NCBI RefSeq assembly: GCF_022879595.1 | Contig: NZ_CP084267.1 | Location: forward strand, 682,001-746,000 | Reading direction: 5' to 3' | DNA: 64,000 nucleotides | From: Caballeronia sp. Lep1P3 | Lineage (GTDB): Bacteria > Pseudomonadota > Gammaproteobacteria > Burkholderiales > Burkholderiaceae | In this document: positions 52,832 through 62,385 of the stretch, one piece after another | How positions within the stretch are numbered: position 1 is the first letter of the stretch | Layout: each line of letters starts with the position of its first letter | Made by a program: the position numbers and the translations under genes | Notes under the pieces: generated by a model | What the model was told of the DNA's origin: nothing | Database searches by the model: none | Seen by the model: only the letters and a program-made list of their open reading frames with translations

Positions 52832-54268
52832 ATGAACGACATCGTCTCGCTTGACGCAATCGCCTTATCTAAAGCGATTCATGCGCGCAAACTCTCCTGC
52901 GTCGAAGTCATGCGCGCCTATTTGGCGCAAACAGACCGCTTCAATCCGCAGGTCAATGCAATCGTCGCCATGCAGGATCGCGAATCGCTCGAGGCGCTCG
53001 CACGCGAGCGGGACGACCAATTGGCGCGCAATCAAAGCCTCGGCCCCTTGCATGGATTTCCTCAAGCGCCCAAGGACATTCTGCCCGTCGCAGGCATGGT
53101 GACGACCAAGGGCTCGCCAATTTTCGCAGGCCAGATCACGCAAGCAGACGCTATCGTCTATGAGCGTATGCGACGCGCCGGCGCGATATTCTTCGGGCGC
53201 ACCAATTCTCCTGAATTCGGTCTGGGCGGCCACACTTATAACCCGGTGTACGGCACGACGCGCAATGCGTTCGACGTTTCGCGGTCGGCAGGCGGCAGCA
53301 GCGGAGGCGCGGCGGTGGCCGTCGCGCTGCGCATGCTGCCCTTCGCCGATGGCTCGGACATGATGGGATCGCTTAGAACGCCCGCCGCTTTCAACAATGT
53401 GTTCGGATTTCGCACGTCGCCGGGATGCGTACCTTATGCGCCAAGCGACGATGTGTTCTTTCAGCAATTCAGCGTCGTGGGACCGATAGCGCGAACGGTC
53501 GAAGACCTGGGCTTATTGCTTTCGGTTCAGGCCGGATTCGATGCGCGCGCACCGCTCTCGCGTCGAAGCGACAACGCTCCTGATTTCGCTCGCGAGCTGG
53601 AGCGCGACATGCGAGGAACACGCATCGGATGGCTAGGCGACCTCGGCGGCCGTCTCCCGATGGAAACCGGCTTGCTGAACACTTGCGCTTCGGCATTGCG
53701 CCACTTCGAAACGGCGGAATGCATAGTGGAATCGGCCAAAATAGAATTCGACTTCGAGCGGTTGTGGCAAGCGTGGCTCGATTTGCGCAGCTTCACTTTT
53801 GCGGGCGTGAATGCACCGCTTTATCGCGACGACGCAAAGCGGGCAAAGCTAAAGCCCGAAGCGGTATGGGAGATAGAGCGCGGTTTGCGACTTTCCGGCG
53901 AGGACGTCTACCGCGCGGTGCGCGACCGTTCGGCGTGGTATCAGGCCATCAACGGCCTCTTCGAACGCTTCGACTTTTTAGTCATGCCCGCGACACAGGT
54001 ATTTCCATTCGATGCAGCGCTCGATTGGCCGCATGCCATTGGTGATTGCGCAATGGATACGTATCACCGTTGGATGGAAGCGGTGATCCCGGCAACGATG
54101 GCCTCACTGCCGGCGCTTTGCGCACCGGCCGGCTTCGGTCCCAATGGATTGCCGGCCGGATTGCAGATCATCGGCGCTGTGCAAATGGACCTTGCCGTCT
54201 TGCAAATGGGATCAGCCTATGACCGGGCAAGCGGCTATTCGCGCATTCGCAGTCCTTTACTCGACTAA
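52832..54268 (+). CDS. Amidase (amidase signature family)
   Basis: The start at 52832 gives 478 residues, MNDIVSLDAIALSKAIHARKLS. The catalytic triad candidates are Lys81 in QAPKDILPVAG, the cis-Ser in AGGSSGGAA (Ser156/157) and the nucleophile Ser180 in SDMMGSLRTPAAFNNVFG. RTNSPEFGLGGHTYNPVYGTTRN is typical of the subgroup. It hydrolyses an amide bond of unknown substrate. The C-terminal LCAPAGFGPNGLPAGLQIIG is conserved. No membrane segment or signal peptide is seen, so it is cytosolic. Confidence 0.93.
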   Translation: MNDIVSLDAIALSKAIHARKLSCVEVMRAYLAQTDRFNPQVNAIVAMQDRESLEALARERDDQLARNQSLGPLHGFPQAPKDILPVAGMVTTKGSPIFAGQITQADAIVYERMRRAGAIFFGRTNSPEFGLGGHTYNPVYGTTRNAFDVSRSAGGSSGGAAVAVALRMLPFADGSDMMGSLRTPAAFNNVFGFRTSPGCVPYAPSDDVFFQQFSVVGPIARTVEDLGLLLSVQAGFDARAPLSRRSDNAPDFARELERDMRGTRIGWLGDLGGRLPMETGLLNTCASALRHFETAECIVESAKIEFDFERLWQAWLDLRSFTFAGVNAPLYRDDAKRAKLKPEAVWEIERGLRLSGEDVYRAVRDRSAWYQAINGLFERFDFLVMPATQVFPFDAALDWPHAIGDCAMDTYHRWMEAVIPATMASLPALCAPAGFGPNGLPAGLQIIGAVQMDLAVLQMGSAYDRASGYSRIRSPLLD

Positions 54269-54409
54269 AGGCTGAAAGAAGCACCGCGTCTTTTCAGGCG
54301 GCCACGCGCGCGTTCGTTGGAGCCAAAAAGCACAAGCCCCTGGCTGAACATATGCCGCTCATCCAGCGATATGGAGTGGAACGCAATGCATGGATTACCG
54401 CTTGGCGCG

Positions 54410-54832
54410 CTATTCCAATGCGTCATCGCACGACGCGAGGGCGAGCGCAAGAATCATTGCGCCACTATTGAGCGGGACGGAACTGCCGACGCGCCGTGGG
54501 CGATAAACCGGTTGGCCGCGGCGAATGGCCTGACCGCTCAGCGCACACACGCCGCGCTTGCGCGCCGTGCAAAGCGCCCACACTTGCTCCGAATAATTGA
54601 ACGATGTCGGATCGTGCCACGACAACGCAAGCGTCGATTCGCTCAAGCGCTCGAGTAACCGAATGTTCACGCAGCGCGCGCCGTGCGGCTCATCCGTTTC
54701 GGCCAAGCCACCACGCACGAGCGACCGTCCAAACGCAGATCGCCTCTCGCCGGGTTCGTCATGGCGGCTCGATCGATCATCGAGCATGGCGAGCGTACGG
54801 CTCCACGGATCCACCAGAGAGGGATGCTTCAT
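54410..54832 (-). CDS. DUF3331 domain protein
   Basis: The ATG at 54832 has AGGAGCGGAG just upstream and yields 140 residues beginning MKHPSLVDPWSRTLAMLDD. The second half is the DUF3331 pattern common in Burkholderia: RLLERLSESTLALSWHDPTSFNYSEQVW, CALSGQAIRRGQPVYRPR, then MILALALASC. The two Cys residues around the SGQAIRRGQ turn resemble a small zinc-binding knuckle. Its function is unknown. A longer upstream frame has no family similarity. Confidence 0.85.
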   Translation of the reverse strand: MKHPSLVDPWSRTLAMLDDRSSRHDEPGERRSAFGRSLVRGGLAETDEPHGARCVNIRLLERLSESTLALSWHDPTSFNYSEQVWALCTARKRGVCALSGQAIRRGQPVYRPRRVGSSVPLNSGAMILALALASCDDALE

Positions 54833-55185
54833 GCTCCGCTCCTGCTTGCCGCAATGCGCGCCGGTCCCGCATTGCGTGTCGATTTGTCTGGATAGCGCGC
54901 ACCACCGATCCATGCGCGCCCCGCTCGTTCGATGACCGTTCCTAGGGTAGTACACCTTAGGATGTGTTTGTTTTATTTTCTTGCCCGCGTTTTGTCGAAG
55001 CGGCTGCGCGGAGTTCATCGGAAACGACAGAGCAGTGGACGATACGAACGAACGTTCGATTATGCATACGTGACTAGCGTAAGTCCTATGCCCGGTTCCC
55101 CACTTTTCCGCACTCATCGAGGATGCGCAATATCGCGGATTTCTGACAAAATAAAACCAGCGAACCGGAAAACCTCTGTCGAATC
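54833..55185. other. Intergenic region between DUF3331 and DUF1488 genes
   Basis: This region lies between divergent genes. It contains the operator-like dyad listed separately, an AT-rich stretch (about 54961-54985) and the palindrome CGAACGTTCG at 55049-55058. No gene is supported here. Confidence 0.5.
54941..54961. promoter_or_regulatory. Inverted repeat, candidate operator of the DUF3331 gene
   Basis: CCTAGGGT-AGTAC-ACCTTAGG has 8-bp arms with one mismatch around a 5-bp centre, about 110 bp upstream of the DUF3331 start. The size and symmetry suit a dimeric regulator. The binding protein is unknown. Confidence 0.35.
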
Positions 55186-55455
55186 ATGGCAAGCAAGCTC
55201 TCCATCAACGCGACTATTTCGGCGGACCGTGCTTCCGTCAGCTTCGTCGCCTTCTCGCGTGAGCGCGAGATTCAATGCAATATCACGCGAAAAGCGTTGG
55301 AGCAGTGCTTCTGGGCGCCCGCCGGTGCAAGCGACGAGCGCCTTCTCAAGGCGCTGTGCGATGGCTACGAGCGCATCAGCGCTCGCGTGCATCGTAAGTT
55401 TCTGGCGCATCCGTCGAATTCCATCCATCTGGACGTCATCGACTTTTCTTCCTGA
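55186..55455 (+). CDS. DUF1488 family protein
   Basis: The 89-residue protein contains VSFVAFSREREIQCNITRKALEQCFWA and ALCDGYERISARVHRKFLAHP, the DUF1488 pattern. It is short, soluble and of unknown function. The family is widespread as a single-copy housekeeping-like gene in Burkholderiaceae. It is convergent with the cytochrome c gene. Confidence 0.85.
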   Translation: MASKLSINATISADRASVSFVAFSREREIQCNITRKALEQCFWAPAGASDERLLKALCDGYERISARVHRKFLAHPSNSIHLDVIDFSS

Positions 55456-55487
55456 TACGCCATAGCCGAGCGGCAAAAACGGCGCAA

Positions 55488-56783
55488 CTAGCGCGCCGCT
55501 TCAGTCGCCTTGCGCAACTTCGCCACGTCTTCCACCTTGACCGCCGCCGTATTGTTGTTCCAAGCCGCGCGAATGAACGTCACCACGTCCGCAATCTGCT
55601 GATCATTCAGCACGGGCGCGTATTTCGGCATCGGGTAAGGTGCTGGCACGCCCTGAATCACGAGATCGGCGGTTCCATTCAGCGTCACGTTGATGAGAGA
55701 AGACGCGTCTTTTTCCAGCACATTCGGATTACCTGCAAGCGGCGAGAGCATTGGCGCAAAGCCGCGGCCGTCCGCTCCGTGGCAATGCATGCAGAACGCC
55801 GCATAAACGCGCGCGCCGGCGTCGTTCGGGGCCGGCCTTGCCAACGATACCTTCGTCGCTTTCGGATCGTATGAATAAGGGGCGCCGCCGTTCCCGCCCG
55901 CAGCCGGCAAAGACTTGAGATAGCGGGCCATCGCGGTAATATCGCCGTCGCTCATTGCTTGCGTGCTGTTGTTTATCACGCTCGTCATCGATCCGAACGC
56001 CGTTGCATGCGCGTTCGCGCCGGTCTTCAGAAACGTGGCGAGATCCTCTTCGCTCCAGCGTCCGAGACCGGTATTGTGCTCGCCTGTCAGATTGGAGCCG
56101 AACCAGTTGTCGAGCACGCCGCCTGTCAGATAAAGCGTGCTGCTTTCATCGAGGCCCCTCTCCTGGAATGCGATGCCGCGCGGCGTATGGCACGCCCCGC
56201 AGTGCCCGAGTCCTTGAGTGAGATAGGCGCCGCGATTCCACACGACGTCCTTGCCGGGCTTCGTCTTATAGACGCCTTTGTCGAGAAACACCGCGTTCCA
56301 TAGCTTCAACGGCCAGCGCATATTGAGCGGCCATTTCATGTCCGGTTCGCGGTTCGCCTGCCTGACCGGCGTGACGCCATGCATGAAGTACGCATAGAGC
56401 GCGTGCATGTCATCGTCATTGACTTTGGCGTAAGACGGGTAAGGCATCGCCGGATAAAGATTGTGGCCGTCTTTAGCCACGCCTTCACGCAGCGCGCGCG
56501 CAAAATCCTCTTCGCTATAGCGGCCAATTCCCGTATCCGGGTCCGGCGTGATGTTCGTCGTATAGATGGCGCCTAGCGGCGTCATCATCGGCAAGCCGCC
56601 TGCCATTAACTTGCCGCGCGGGGCCGAATGACACGCGATGCAGTCGCCCGCTTTGGCGAGATAAGCGCCGCGCGCCACGAGCGTATCGTTGGCCGAGTCC
56701 GCGTGCGCCGCCAAGGGCGCTGCGGCAAGCAACACATTCATCGCAAGCAGCGCGGCTTTGAAAGGCTTCAAGGCGTTTTTCAT
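55488..56783 (-). CDS. Three-haem membrane-associated cytochrome c
   Basis: The start at 56783 gives about 431 residues with a Sec signal peptide (about 1-28, ending AAHA). It has three haem-attachment motifs: CIACH (about 48-52), CGACH (about 195-199) and CMHCH near residue 330. It resembles the cytochrome subunit of periplasmic alcohol/gluconate dehydrogenases and passes electrons to the respiratory chain. It is encoded 11 bp after the molybdoenzyme large subunit and is the likely electron acceptor for it. Confidence 0.93.
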   Translation of the reverse strand: MKNALKPFKAALLAMNVLLAAAPLAAHADSANDTLVARGAYLAKAGDCIACHSAPRGKLMAGGLPMMTPLGAIYTTNITPDPDTGIGRYSEEDFARALREGVAKDGHNLYPAMPYPSYAKVNDDDMHALYAYFMHGVTPVRQANREPDMKWPLNMRWPLKLWNAVFLDKGVYKTKPGKDVVWNRGAYLTQGLGHCGACHTPRGIAFQERGLDESSTLYLTGGVLDNWFGSNLTGEHNTGLGRWSEEDLATFLKTGANAHATAFGSMTSVINNSTQAMSDGDITAMARYLKSLPAAGGNGGAPYSYDPKATKVSLARPAPNDAGARVYAAFCMHCHGADGRGFAPMLSPLAGNPNVLEKDASSLINVTLNGTADLVIQGVPAPYPMPKYAPVLNDQQIADVVTFIRAAWNNNTAAVKVEDVAKLRKATEAAR

Positions 56784-56794
56784 GGCTGATCTCC

Positions 56795-59041
56795 TCATGC
56801 GCTGCGCAACTGGTTGCCGACCGGTAATTGCCTGAGTCGCTTGCCCGTTGCGGCATGAATCGCATTGGTGATCGCAGGCGCGAGTGCCGCCGTGCCCGGC
56901 TCGCCTATTCCGCCAGGCGCTTCGGTGCTCTTGACGATATGCACTTCGATAGGCGGCGTTTCGTCGATGCGCAGCATGCGGTAATCGGTGAAATTGCTCT
57001 GTTCCACGCGACCGTTCCTGATCGTGATTTCGCTATACAGCGCCGCCGTAATGCCGAAGATAATGCCGCCCTGCACTTGCGCTTCGACCGTATTGGGATT
57101 GACCACCATGCCGCAATCGACCGCGCATACGATGTGGTCCACGCGCACGGCGCCGTCCTTGTCGACGGTGACATCCGCGACCATCGAGAAGAAACTGCCG
57201 AATGCATGCATCACCGATACTCCGCGCCCCTGGCCCTGCGCCACCGCACGCTTGCCCCAGCCCGCCGCTTGCGTCGCGACATCGAGCACGTTGCGCGCAC
57301 GCGGCGTTTTGCCGAGCAAATCGCGGCGATATTGAACGGGATCGATCTTCGCCTGCGCTGCGAGTTCGTCGATAAAGCTCTCGACGACGAACGTGCCGCG
57401 CGTCGGTCCCACGCCGCGCCAGAACGCAGTGGGAATGTTTCGCGGCTCCTGTCGCACATAGTCGACGACCTGATTCGGCAAGTCATAAGGCAAGTCCGCC
57501 GCGACCTCGATCGCATCCGGATCGATGCCGTTCTTGACGGCAGGCGGCGCAAAGCGAGAGAGAATCGATGAACCCACGATGCGGTGCGTCCACGCGATCG
57601 GCTTGCCGTTTGCATCGAGCGCGGCAGAGAGTTTGTCGTAGTAATACGGGCGATACAGGTCGTGCTGAATGTCTTCCTCGCGCGTCCATGTCACCTTGAC
57701 CGGCACGCCAAGCTGCTTGCCGATCTTGAGCGCTTGCGTCGCCATGTCGTATTCGAGGCGCCTGCCGAAGCCGCCGCCTAGCAAATGGTTATGCACGGCG
57801 ATCTTCTCAGGCGGCAGTCCGGTTGCCTGAACGCCCGCACCGAGAATGCGCGTCGGAACCTGTGTGCCGATCCAGATATCGCAGGCGTCGGGGCGCACAT
57901 GCACCGTGCAGTTGACCGGTTCCATCGTCGCGTGCGCAAGAAAGGGCTGCTGATACACCGCGTCGACGCGCGTCTTGCCGTCCGCAAAGCCCTTGCCGAC
58001 GTCGCCGTCCTTGCGTGCCACCGCACCCTGTCTTTGCGATGCCTTCGCCAGGTCATCGATGATCTGCTGCATCGACACGTTGGCGCCCGGACCTTCGTCC
58101 CATTGAATGGAGAGCGCTGCCGCACCGCGTTTAGCTGCCCACGTATGATCGCCGACGACGGCAACGCCATTGTCGAACTTGATGACTTGCCTTACGCCGG
58201 GGATTTTCTTCGCGTTGGCATCGTCGACCGAGGCGAGCTTGCCGCCAAAGACCGGGCAATTGACGATGGCCGCATAGACCATATTCGGCAAGCGCACGTC
58301 CAGTCCGAAGAGCGCTGTGCCATCCACTTTCTCTGGCGAATCCAGGCGCTTTACCTGCGTGCCGATGATCTTGAAGTCTTTGGCGTCCTTGAGCTTGATT
58401 TCTTTCGGAACGGGCATCTGAGCGGCGGCCTGAGCGAGTTCGCCGTAGCTTGCGCTGCGACCGCCGGATGCCTGTACCACCTTGCCGTCTTGCGCGCGGC
58501 ATGTGGATGCATCGCACTGCCATTGCTGCGCGGCCGCTGCGACCAGCATCATGCGTGCAGCCGCGCCGGCCTTGCGCATCGGCTCCCATGCGTATCGCAC
58601 GGATGTCGAGCCGCCTGTCAATTGGCCGCCCAATAAGGGATCGCTGAAAAGTTTTTCGTTGGGCGGCGCGTGATCGATCGTCACGCTGTCGAGCGGCACT
58701 TCGAGTTCTTCGGCAATCAGCATCGGCAAAGACGTATAGACGCCCTGTCCCATTTCCACTTTGGGAATGATGAGGACGACCTTGCCGCTCCTGTCGATTT
58801 GAATGAAGGCGTTAGGCGCAAAGATGCCCTCCTGGGGCGTTTCGATGCCATCGCCGCCGATGACGGACTTGCCTTGACTTTGCCCTTGGCCCTGGTTCTG
58901 GCTTGCGGCCGGCAAGCTGAAGCCGATCAGGAATCCGCCGCTCGCGGTAACGCCCGCTGTAAGGCCTAGCTTGAGAAACGAGCGGCGAGAGAAGCCAGCG
59001 GAAGCCGCGTGACGTCCCGCTTCGAGAAGTCCTCGGGACAT
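56795..59041 (-). CDS. Periplasmic molybdopterin oxidoreductase large subunit (IorB-like)
   Basis: The start at 59041 gives 748 residues with a twin-arginine signal, FSRRSFLKLGL (about 17-27). The xanthine-dehydrogenase-family aldehyde/isoquinoline oxidoreductase fold follows: PKVEMGQGVYTSLPMLIAEEL, GGQLTGGSTSVR, NHLLGGGFGRRLEYD and FWRGVGPTRGTFVVESFIDELA. The C-terminal GGIGEPGTAALAPAITNAI carries the catalytic Glu. The Tat signal means it is exported folded with its cofactor. The substrate (aldehyde, N-heterocycle or other) is not decided by the sequence. Confidence 0.93.
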   Translation of the reverse strand: MSRGLLEAGRHAASAGFSRRSFLKLGLTAGVTASGGFLIGFSLPAASQNQGQGQSQGKSVIGGDGIETPQEGIFAPNAFIQIDRSGKVVLIIPKVEMGQGVYTSLPMLIAEELEVPLDSVTIDHAPPNEKLFSDPLLGGQLTGGSTSVRYAWEPMRKAGAAARMMLVAAAAQQWQCDASTCRAQDGKVVQASGGRSASYGELAQAAAQMPVPKEIKLKDAKDFKIIGTQVKRLDSPEKVDGTALFGLDVRLPNMVYAAIVNCPVFGGKLASVDDANAKKIPGVRQVIKFDNGVAVVGDHTWAAKRGAAALSIQWDEGPGANVSMQQIIDDLAKASQRQGAVARKDGDVGKGFADGKTRVDAVYQQPFLAHATMEPVNCTVHVRPDACDIWIGTQVPTRILGAGVQATGLPPEKIAVHNHLLGGGFGRRLEYDMATQALKIGKQLGVPVKVTWTREEDIQHDLYRPYYYDKLSAALDANGKPIAWTHRIVGSSILSRFAPPAVKNGIDPDAIEVAADLPYDLPNQVVDYVRQEPRNIPTAFWRGVGPTRGTFVVESFIDELAAQAKIDPVQYRRDLLGKTPRARNVLDVATQAAGWGKRAVAQGQGRGVSVMHAFGSFFSMVADVTVDKDGAVRVDHIVCAVDCGMVVNPNTVEAQVQGGIIFGITAALYSEITIRNGRVEQSNFTDYRMLRIDETPPIEVHIVKSTEAPGGIGEPGTAALAPAITNAIHAATGKRLRQLPVGNQLRSA

Positions 59042-59042
59042 G

Positions 59043-59498
59043 TCACGCCTCCTTCGCCGCTTGCTTGATGGCCGCGCGAATGCGGTTATACGTTCCGCAG
59101 CGGCAGATGTTGCCGGCCATCGCGGCATCGATATCGGAATCGGTCGGATGTGGAACGGTCGCGATCAGCGCGGCGGCGGACATCACTTGTCCGGACTGGC
59201 AGTAGCCGCACTGAACGACATCGAGCTGACGCCAGGCGTTCTGCACCTTCTTGCCCGCGGGCGTGGCGCCGACGGCTTCGATCGTCGTCACTTTGCGCTC
59301 GCCGATGGCCGCGACCGGAAGGACGCAAGAGCGCACCGCAACGCCATCCAGATGTACCGTGCACGCGCCGCATTGCGCGATGCCACAGCCGAACTTGGTA
59401 CCTGTGAGGCCGACGAGATCGCGTAATACCCAGAGTAGCGGCATGTCGGGCGGCGCATCCACGGTGTAAGACTGGCCATTGATGGAAAGCGTAGTCAT
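59043..59498 (-). CDS. [2Fe-2S] small subunit (IorA-like)
   Basis: The 151-residue protein has a plant-type ferredoxin cluster (Cys38, Cys43, Cys46, Cys58; [16 protein letters not shown]). A second cluster follows (Cys97, Cys100, Cys132, Cys134; QCGYCQSGQ and [10 protein letters not shown]). It accepts electrons from the molybdenum site of the large subunit. It is the first gene of the three-gene operon, with one base between its stop and the next start. It has no signal peptide and is presumably exported with the Tat-signalled partner. Confidence 0.96.
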   Translation of the reverse strand: MTTLSINGQSYTVDAPPDMPLLWVLRDLVGLTGTKFGCGIAQCGACTVHLDGVAVRSCVLPVAAIGERKVTTIEAVGATPAGKKVQNAWRQLDVVQCGYCQSGQVMSAAALIATVPHPTDSDIDAAMAGNICRCGTYNRIRAAIKQAAKEA

Positions 59499-59793
59499 TA
59501 AGCAGCTCCGGCTTTATACGTTTGTGATCAGCGAATGGCAGCGATGGCTAGCTATTTCGATGCCGGGCATTGGCCTGCAGCAACGGGCGTTACTTGGCGG
59601 ATTGAATATCGCCGTATGCAAGGCGACTGGTTGCGCATCGCAAGGCTCGGCGATTGTAGCGCCGCATTGGAAAACGGGCTTGAATGACAGAAGGCTTACG
59701 CGCTTGGCGCCTAGCCTTCTTGACTATTGATACGGATGGTTTGCGGATTGACAGTTAGTTGCGCGGCCAACGCCGTTGCATCGCGCTATTCAA
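59499..59793. other. Intergenic region upstream of the IorAB operon
   Basis: This stretch lies between the start of the [2Fe-2S] subunit and the end of a pseudogene. It should hold the operon promoter. I see no gene or clear repeat. Confidence 0.5.
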
Positions 59794-60582
59794 TTAGCGA
59801 ATCACTTCCCAATTGGCATAGAACATTCGGCGCACAGAAATCACGCTCGAGCGCACGCCTTTGACAAGCGCGCTCAGAACCCCGGTAGAGCGCGTCGGAC
59901 GGAGGACGTCGAGGAAGACGCAATGGCGCAGGCGGTCAGACTCATTGACCGACTGATGCACGAGCGTGTCGTCGAAGATAAAGAGCGGATCATCGTGCCC
60001 AAATGACGACGCCCCGCTACGGCGATGAAGACACGCTCATCGCGCACGGGCTGAAGGTTATAGAGGCAGCGCAACGTCAATCGCAGAGGCCCGTAATGCA
60101 CCGACGTACTCTGCCGCTCGTTGAACACCGATACACCGATCGTCTGCACGCATTCGAAATGGCGCGCCAGCTCGGGCAAGTCAAGCGAGCTTTCGATCGC
60201 CACGCCATATCATCGCGCGAAGCACATGCCACGCCGCTTGTCCGACATTTGCGCTGCCAGCCGTTGCTGCACGAGCGGAAGATTGTGGCTGAACGCTGCG
60301 ATGACGTAGCGGATTTCTTCCTGATGGCCTACGGGCAAATCGCTTGGCGCATAAATGCCGCGATTGCGCTTGCAAAGCAAATCGACGAAGAGATTGACAG
60401 GCGAAAGCACCCAAGTCAGCAAGCCAATTGCCAAAGAAATAGCGGCGCCAACTGCGCATGTCGAACTGTCGGCTACGCTGGAAATCCGCCAGGCCGCAGG
60501 CGATGAACGGGATCGCAAAGGCGGGAACGAACCAAAGAAGAATCGCCAGAACGACGATATAGAGCAGATCCCTTGGTTTCAC
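59794..60582 (-). pseudogene. Aspartyl/asparaginyl beta-hydroxylase-like gene, inactivated
   Basis: The N-terminus MKPRDLLYIVVLAILLWFVP and RRYFFGN are in one frame. LLTWVLSPVNLFVDLLCKRNRGIY through to MCFAR are in a second. After a TGA at 60210-60212 the second frame continues with YGVAIESSLDLPEL and VSVFNERQSTSVHYGPLRLTLRCLYNL. A further frameshift leads to DDPLFIFDDTLVHQSVNESDRL and CVFLDVLRPT, ending NWEVIR and TAA. The order is that of membrane-anchored aspartyl/asparaginyl (lipid A LpxO-like) hydroxylases. Two frameshifts and one nonsense codon make it inactive. Confidence 0.82.
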
Positions 60583-60700
60583 GTCTGGCCTCTGCGATGT
60601 TCGACGCTCACCCTCACGTCATAGTACCGGGCAGCGTGAGTCGCGAGCATTACGCTCCATGCGCTACACTTTGCGCTTCGCATTCTTAACGATTTAGACG

Positions 60701-61066
60701 ATGAGCCAGATTCTCGCCTTGCGCCCTTTCGTGCCGGCCAAAGACTTTTCTCTTTCCAAGCGCTTTTACGAAGCACTCGGTTTTCGCATCACGCATGAAG
60801 ACGAGCGCATGGCCATGCTCAAGACCGAGAGCTTCAGTTTCATTCTTCAAAATTTCTATGCGAAAGAGTTCGCAGAAAACTGCATGCTGCAACTGCTCGT
60901 TCGCGATGTGGACGCATGGTGGCAGCAGACAACTCCGGAAGCGCTCGCCGGACCATTCCAGGTGAACGCCGCGCGTGCGCCATCGATGCAAAGCTGGGGC
61001 ATGAAAGTCGGCTTCATTTTCGATCCATCCGGCGTGTTATGGCATGTCGCCGAAGTGCCGTTCTGA
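60701..61066 (+). CDS. VOC (glyoxalase/bleomycin resistance) family protein
   Basis: The 121-residue protein has the single-domain VOC pattern: LRPFVPAKDFSLSKRFYEALGFRI at the start, FILQNFYAKEF in the middle and FIFDPSGVLWHVAEVPF at the end. The usual first-strand metal ligand is not evident, so it may be a non-metal member. Its substrate is unknown. It stands alone between two pseudogenes. Confidence 0.85.
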   Translation: MSQILALRPFVPAKDFSLSKRFYEALGFRITHEDERMAMLKTESFSFILQNFYAKEFAENCMLQLLVRDVDAWWQQTTPEALAGPFQVNAARAPSMQSWGMKVGFIFDPSGVLWHVAEVPF

Positions 61067-61069
61067 AGC

Positions 61070-61290
61070 CGGCTACTTGTCTCGGACGGAGAAGAACCTT
61101 GATGGAATCGAGCGAATTGGGGACCTCGATCGCTTGATCCCATTCCTCTAGCGTAAGACCGTGCGTCACGATGCCCTTGGATGTGACGAGACCGCGCGCC
61201 AGTAGATTCCCAAACTTTTTCTCGCCCGACCAGCACTTGCAATCGCTCGCACAGATGCCGCGCGCTCCACGCGAAAGTCCTTCGGCGCGC
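61070..61290 (-). pseudogene. Internally deleted Zn-dependent alcohol dehydrogenase remnant
   Basis: The minus strand encodes SRGARGICASDCKCWSGEKKFGN directly joined to LLARGLVTSKGIVTHGLTLEEWDQAIEV and SLDSIKVLLRP. The first piece is the N-terminal zinc-site region (GICASD..C) and the second is the C-terminal end of polyol-type medium-chain dehydrogenases. About 250 intervening residues are missing. It lies just downstream of an intact enzyme of the same superfamily in the same orientation. Confidence 0.7.
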
Positions 61291-61304
61291 GGCAGACAAT
61301 GATC

Positions 61305-62339
61305 TCATTCCATGACGATCTGCACTTTCACATCGGTGGGCACGCCGCTTGCCGCTTCTTCGAATGCCTTGATGCCTTCTGCAAAAGGAAACGTGCGGGA
61401 AATGAACGGCTTGACATCGAGCTTGCCCGACGCAATGAGTTGAATGGCGCGCGGAAAGATGTTCGCGTAACGGAAGACGGACTCGATGCGCGCCTCCTTG
61501 ATCTGCAGCGCGACGACATCGAGCGCAATCGCGCGTTGCGGCATGCCGACGAGCACGAGGCATCCACCGGGACAAAGCAGATCGACGATGCCCTCGAAAG
61601 CCTTCTCATTACCGCTTGCTTCGATGACGATATTGGCGCCCCAGCCATCGGTGAGTTGAGCGATCACATCGGCGACTCGCTGCTCGCGGATGTTCACTGC
61701 CGTCACGCCCTGCACGCCCGCGATCAGATCGAGCTTCTCCTGTACGAGATCGCAGACGATCGCGCGGCTGCAGCCACCGGCGAGCGCAGCGAGCGCGCAC
61801 ATCATGCCGATGGTCCCCGCCCCGAGCACGACGGCCACGTCGCCCGGTTTGATCGCGGCCTTCTTTGCCGCCTGCAGGCCGATGGACAGCGGCTCGACAA
61901 TCGCGCCTTCCGCAAAACTCACGTTGTCCGGCAGCCTATAAGTGAAGGCAGCCGGATGCACGACGAAAGGCGCAAGGCAGCCATGCACGGGCGGCGTCGC
62001 CCAAAAGCGCACCTTGGGATCGAGGTTGTACATGCCTTCGCGCGAGGCCCGCGATTCCATGTCGGGCACGCCGGGTTCCATGCACACGCGGTCGCCGGCC
62101 TTCAGATGCGTGACCTCTTCGCCGACCTCGACGACGGTGCCCGACGCCTCGTGGCCCAGCACCATCGGCTCATTGACGACGAATGGACCGATGCGTCCAT
62201 GTTGATAGTAATGCACGTCACTGCCGCATATGCCGACCGTATGAATACGGATTCGCACATCGCGCGGGCCGACCACCTGCGGCAAGCTGAAAGGACGCAG
62301 GCTGATGCGGCGCGCTTCTTCGAGAACCAGTGCTTCCAT
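61305..62339 (-). CDS. Zn-dependent polyol dehydrogenase (xylitol/sorbitol dehydrogenase-like)
   Basis: The 344-residue medium-chain dehydrogenase has catalytic-zinc motifs [17 protein letters not shown] and [13 protein letters not shown], then GDRVCMEPG. The structural-zinc Cys cluster is absent, as in sorbitol dehydrogenases. The NAD-binding motif is [12 protein letters not shown]. It probably oxidises a pentitol or hexitol to a ketose. It is in a minus-strand run with an SDR and a SorC-type regulator. Confidence 0.88.
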   Translation of the reverse strand: MEALVLEEARRISLRPFSLPQVVGPRDVRIRIHTVGICGSDVHYYQHGRIGPFVVNEPMVLGHEASGTVVEVGEEVTHLKAGDRVCMEPGVPDMESRASREGMYNLDPKVRFWATPPVHGCLAPFVVHPAAFTYRLPDNVSFAEGAIVEPLSIGLQAAKKAAIKPGDVAVVLGAGTIGMMCALAALAGGCSRAIVCDLVQEKLDLIAGVQGVTAVNIREQRVADVIAQLTDGWGANIVIEASGNEKAFEGIVDLLCPGGCLVLVGMPQRAIALDVVALQIKEARIESVFRYANIFPRAIQLIASGKLDVKPFISRTFPFAEGIKAFEEAASGVPTDVKVQIVME

Positions 62340-62385
62340 TTTCTATCCCTTCTGAAAACGTTCGTTGGACTAACTTCTGACCGCA

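Noticed and set aside
54932..55465. 177-codon plus-strand frame covering the DUF1488 gene
   Set aside because: Its second half is an alternative frame of DUF1488 and its first half has no family similarity or ribosome-binding site.
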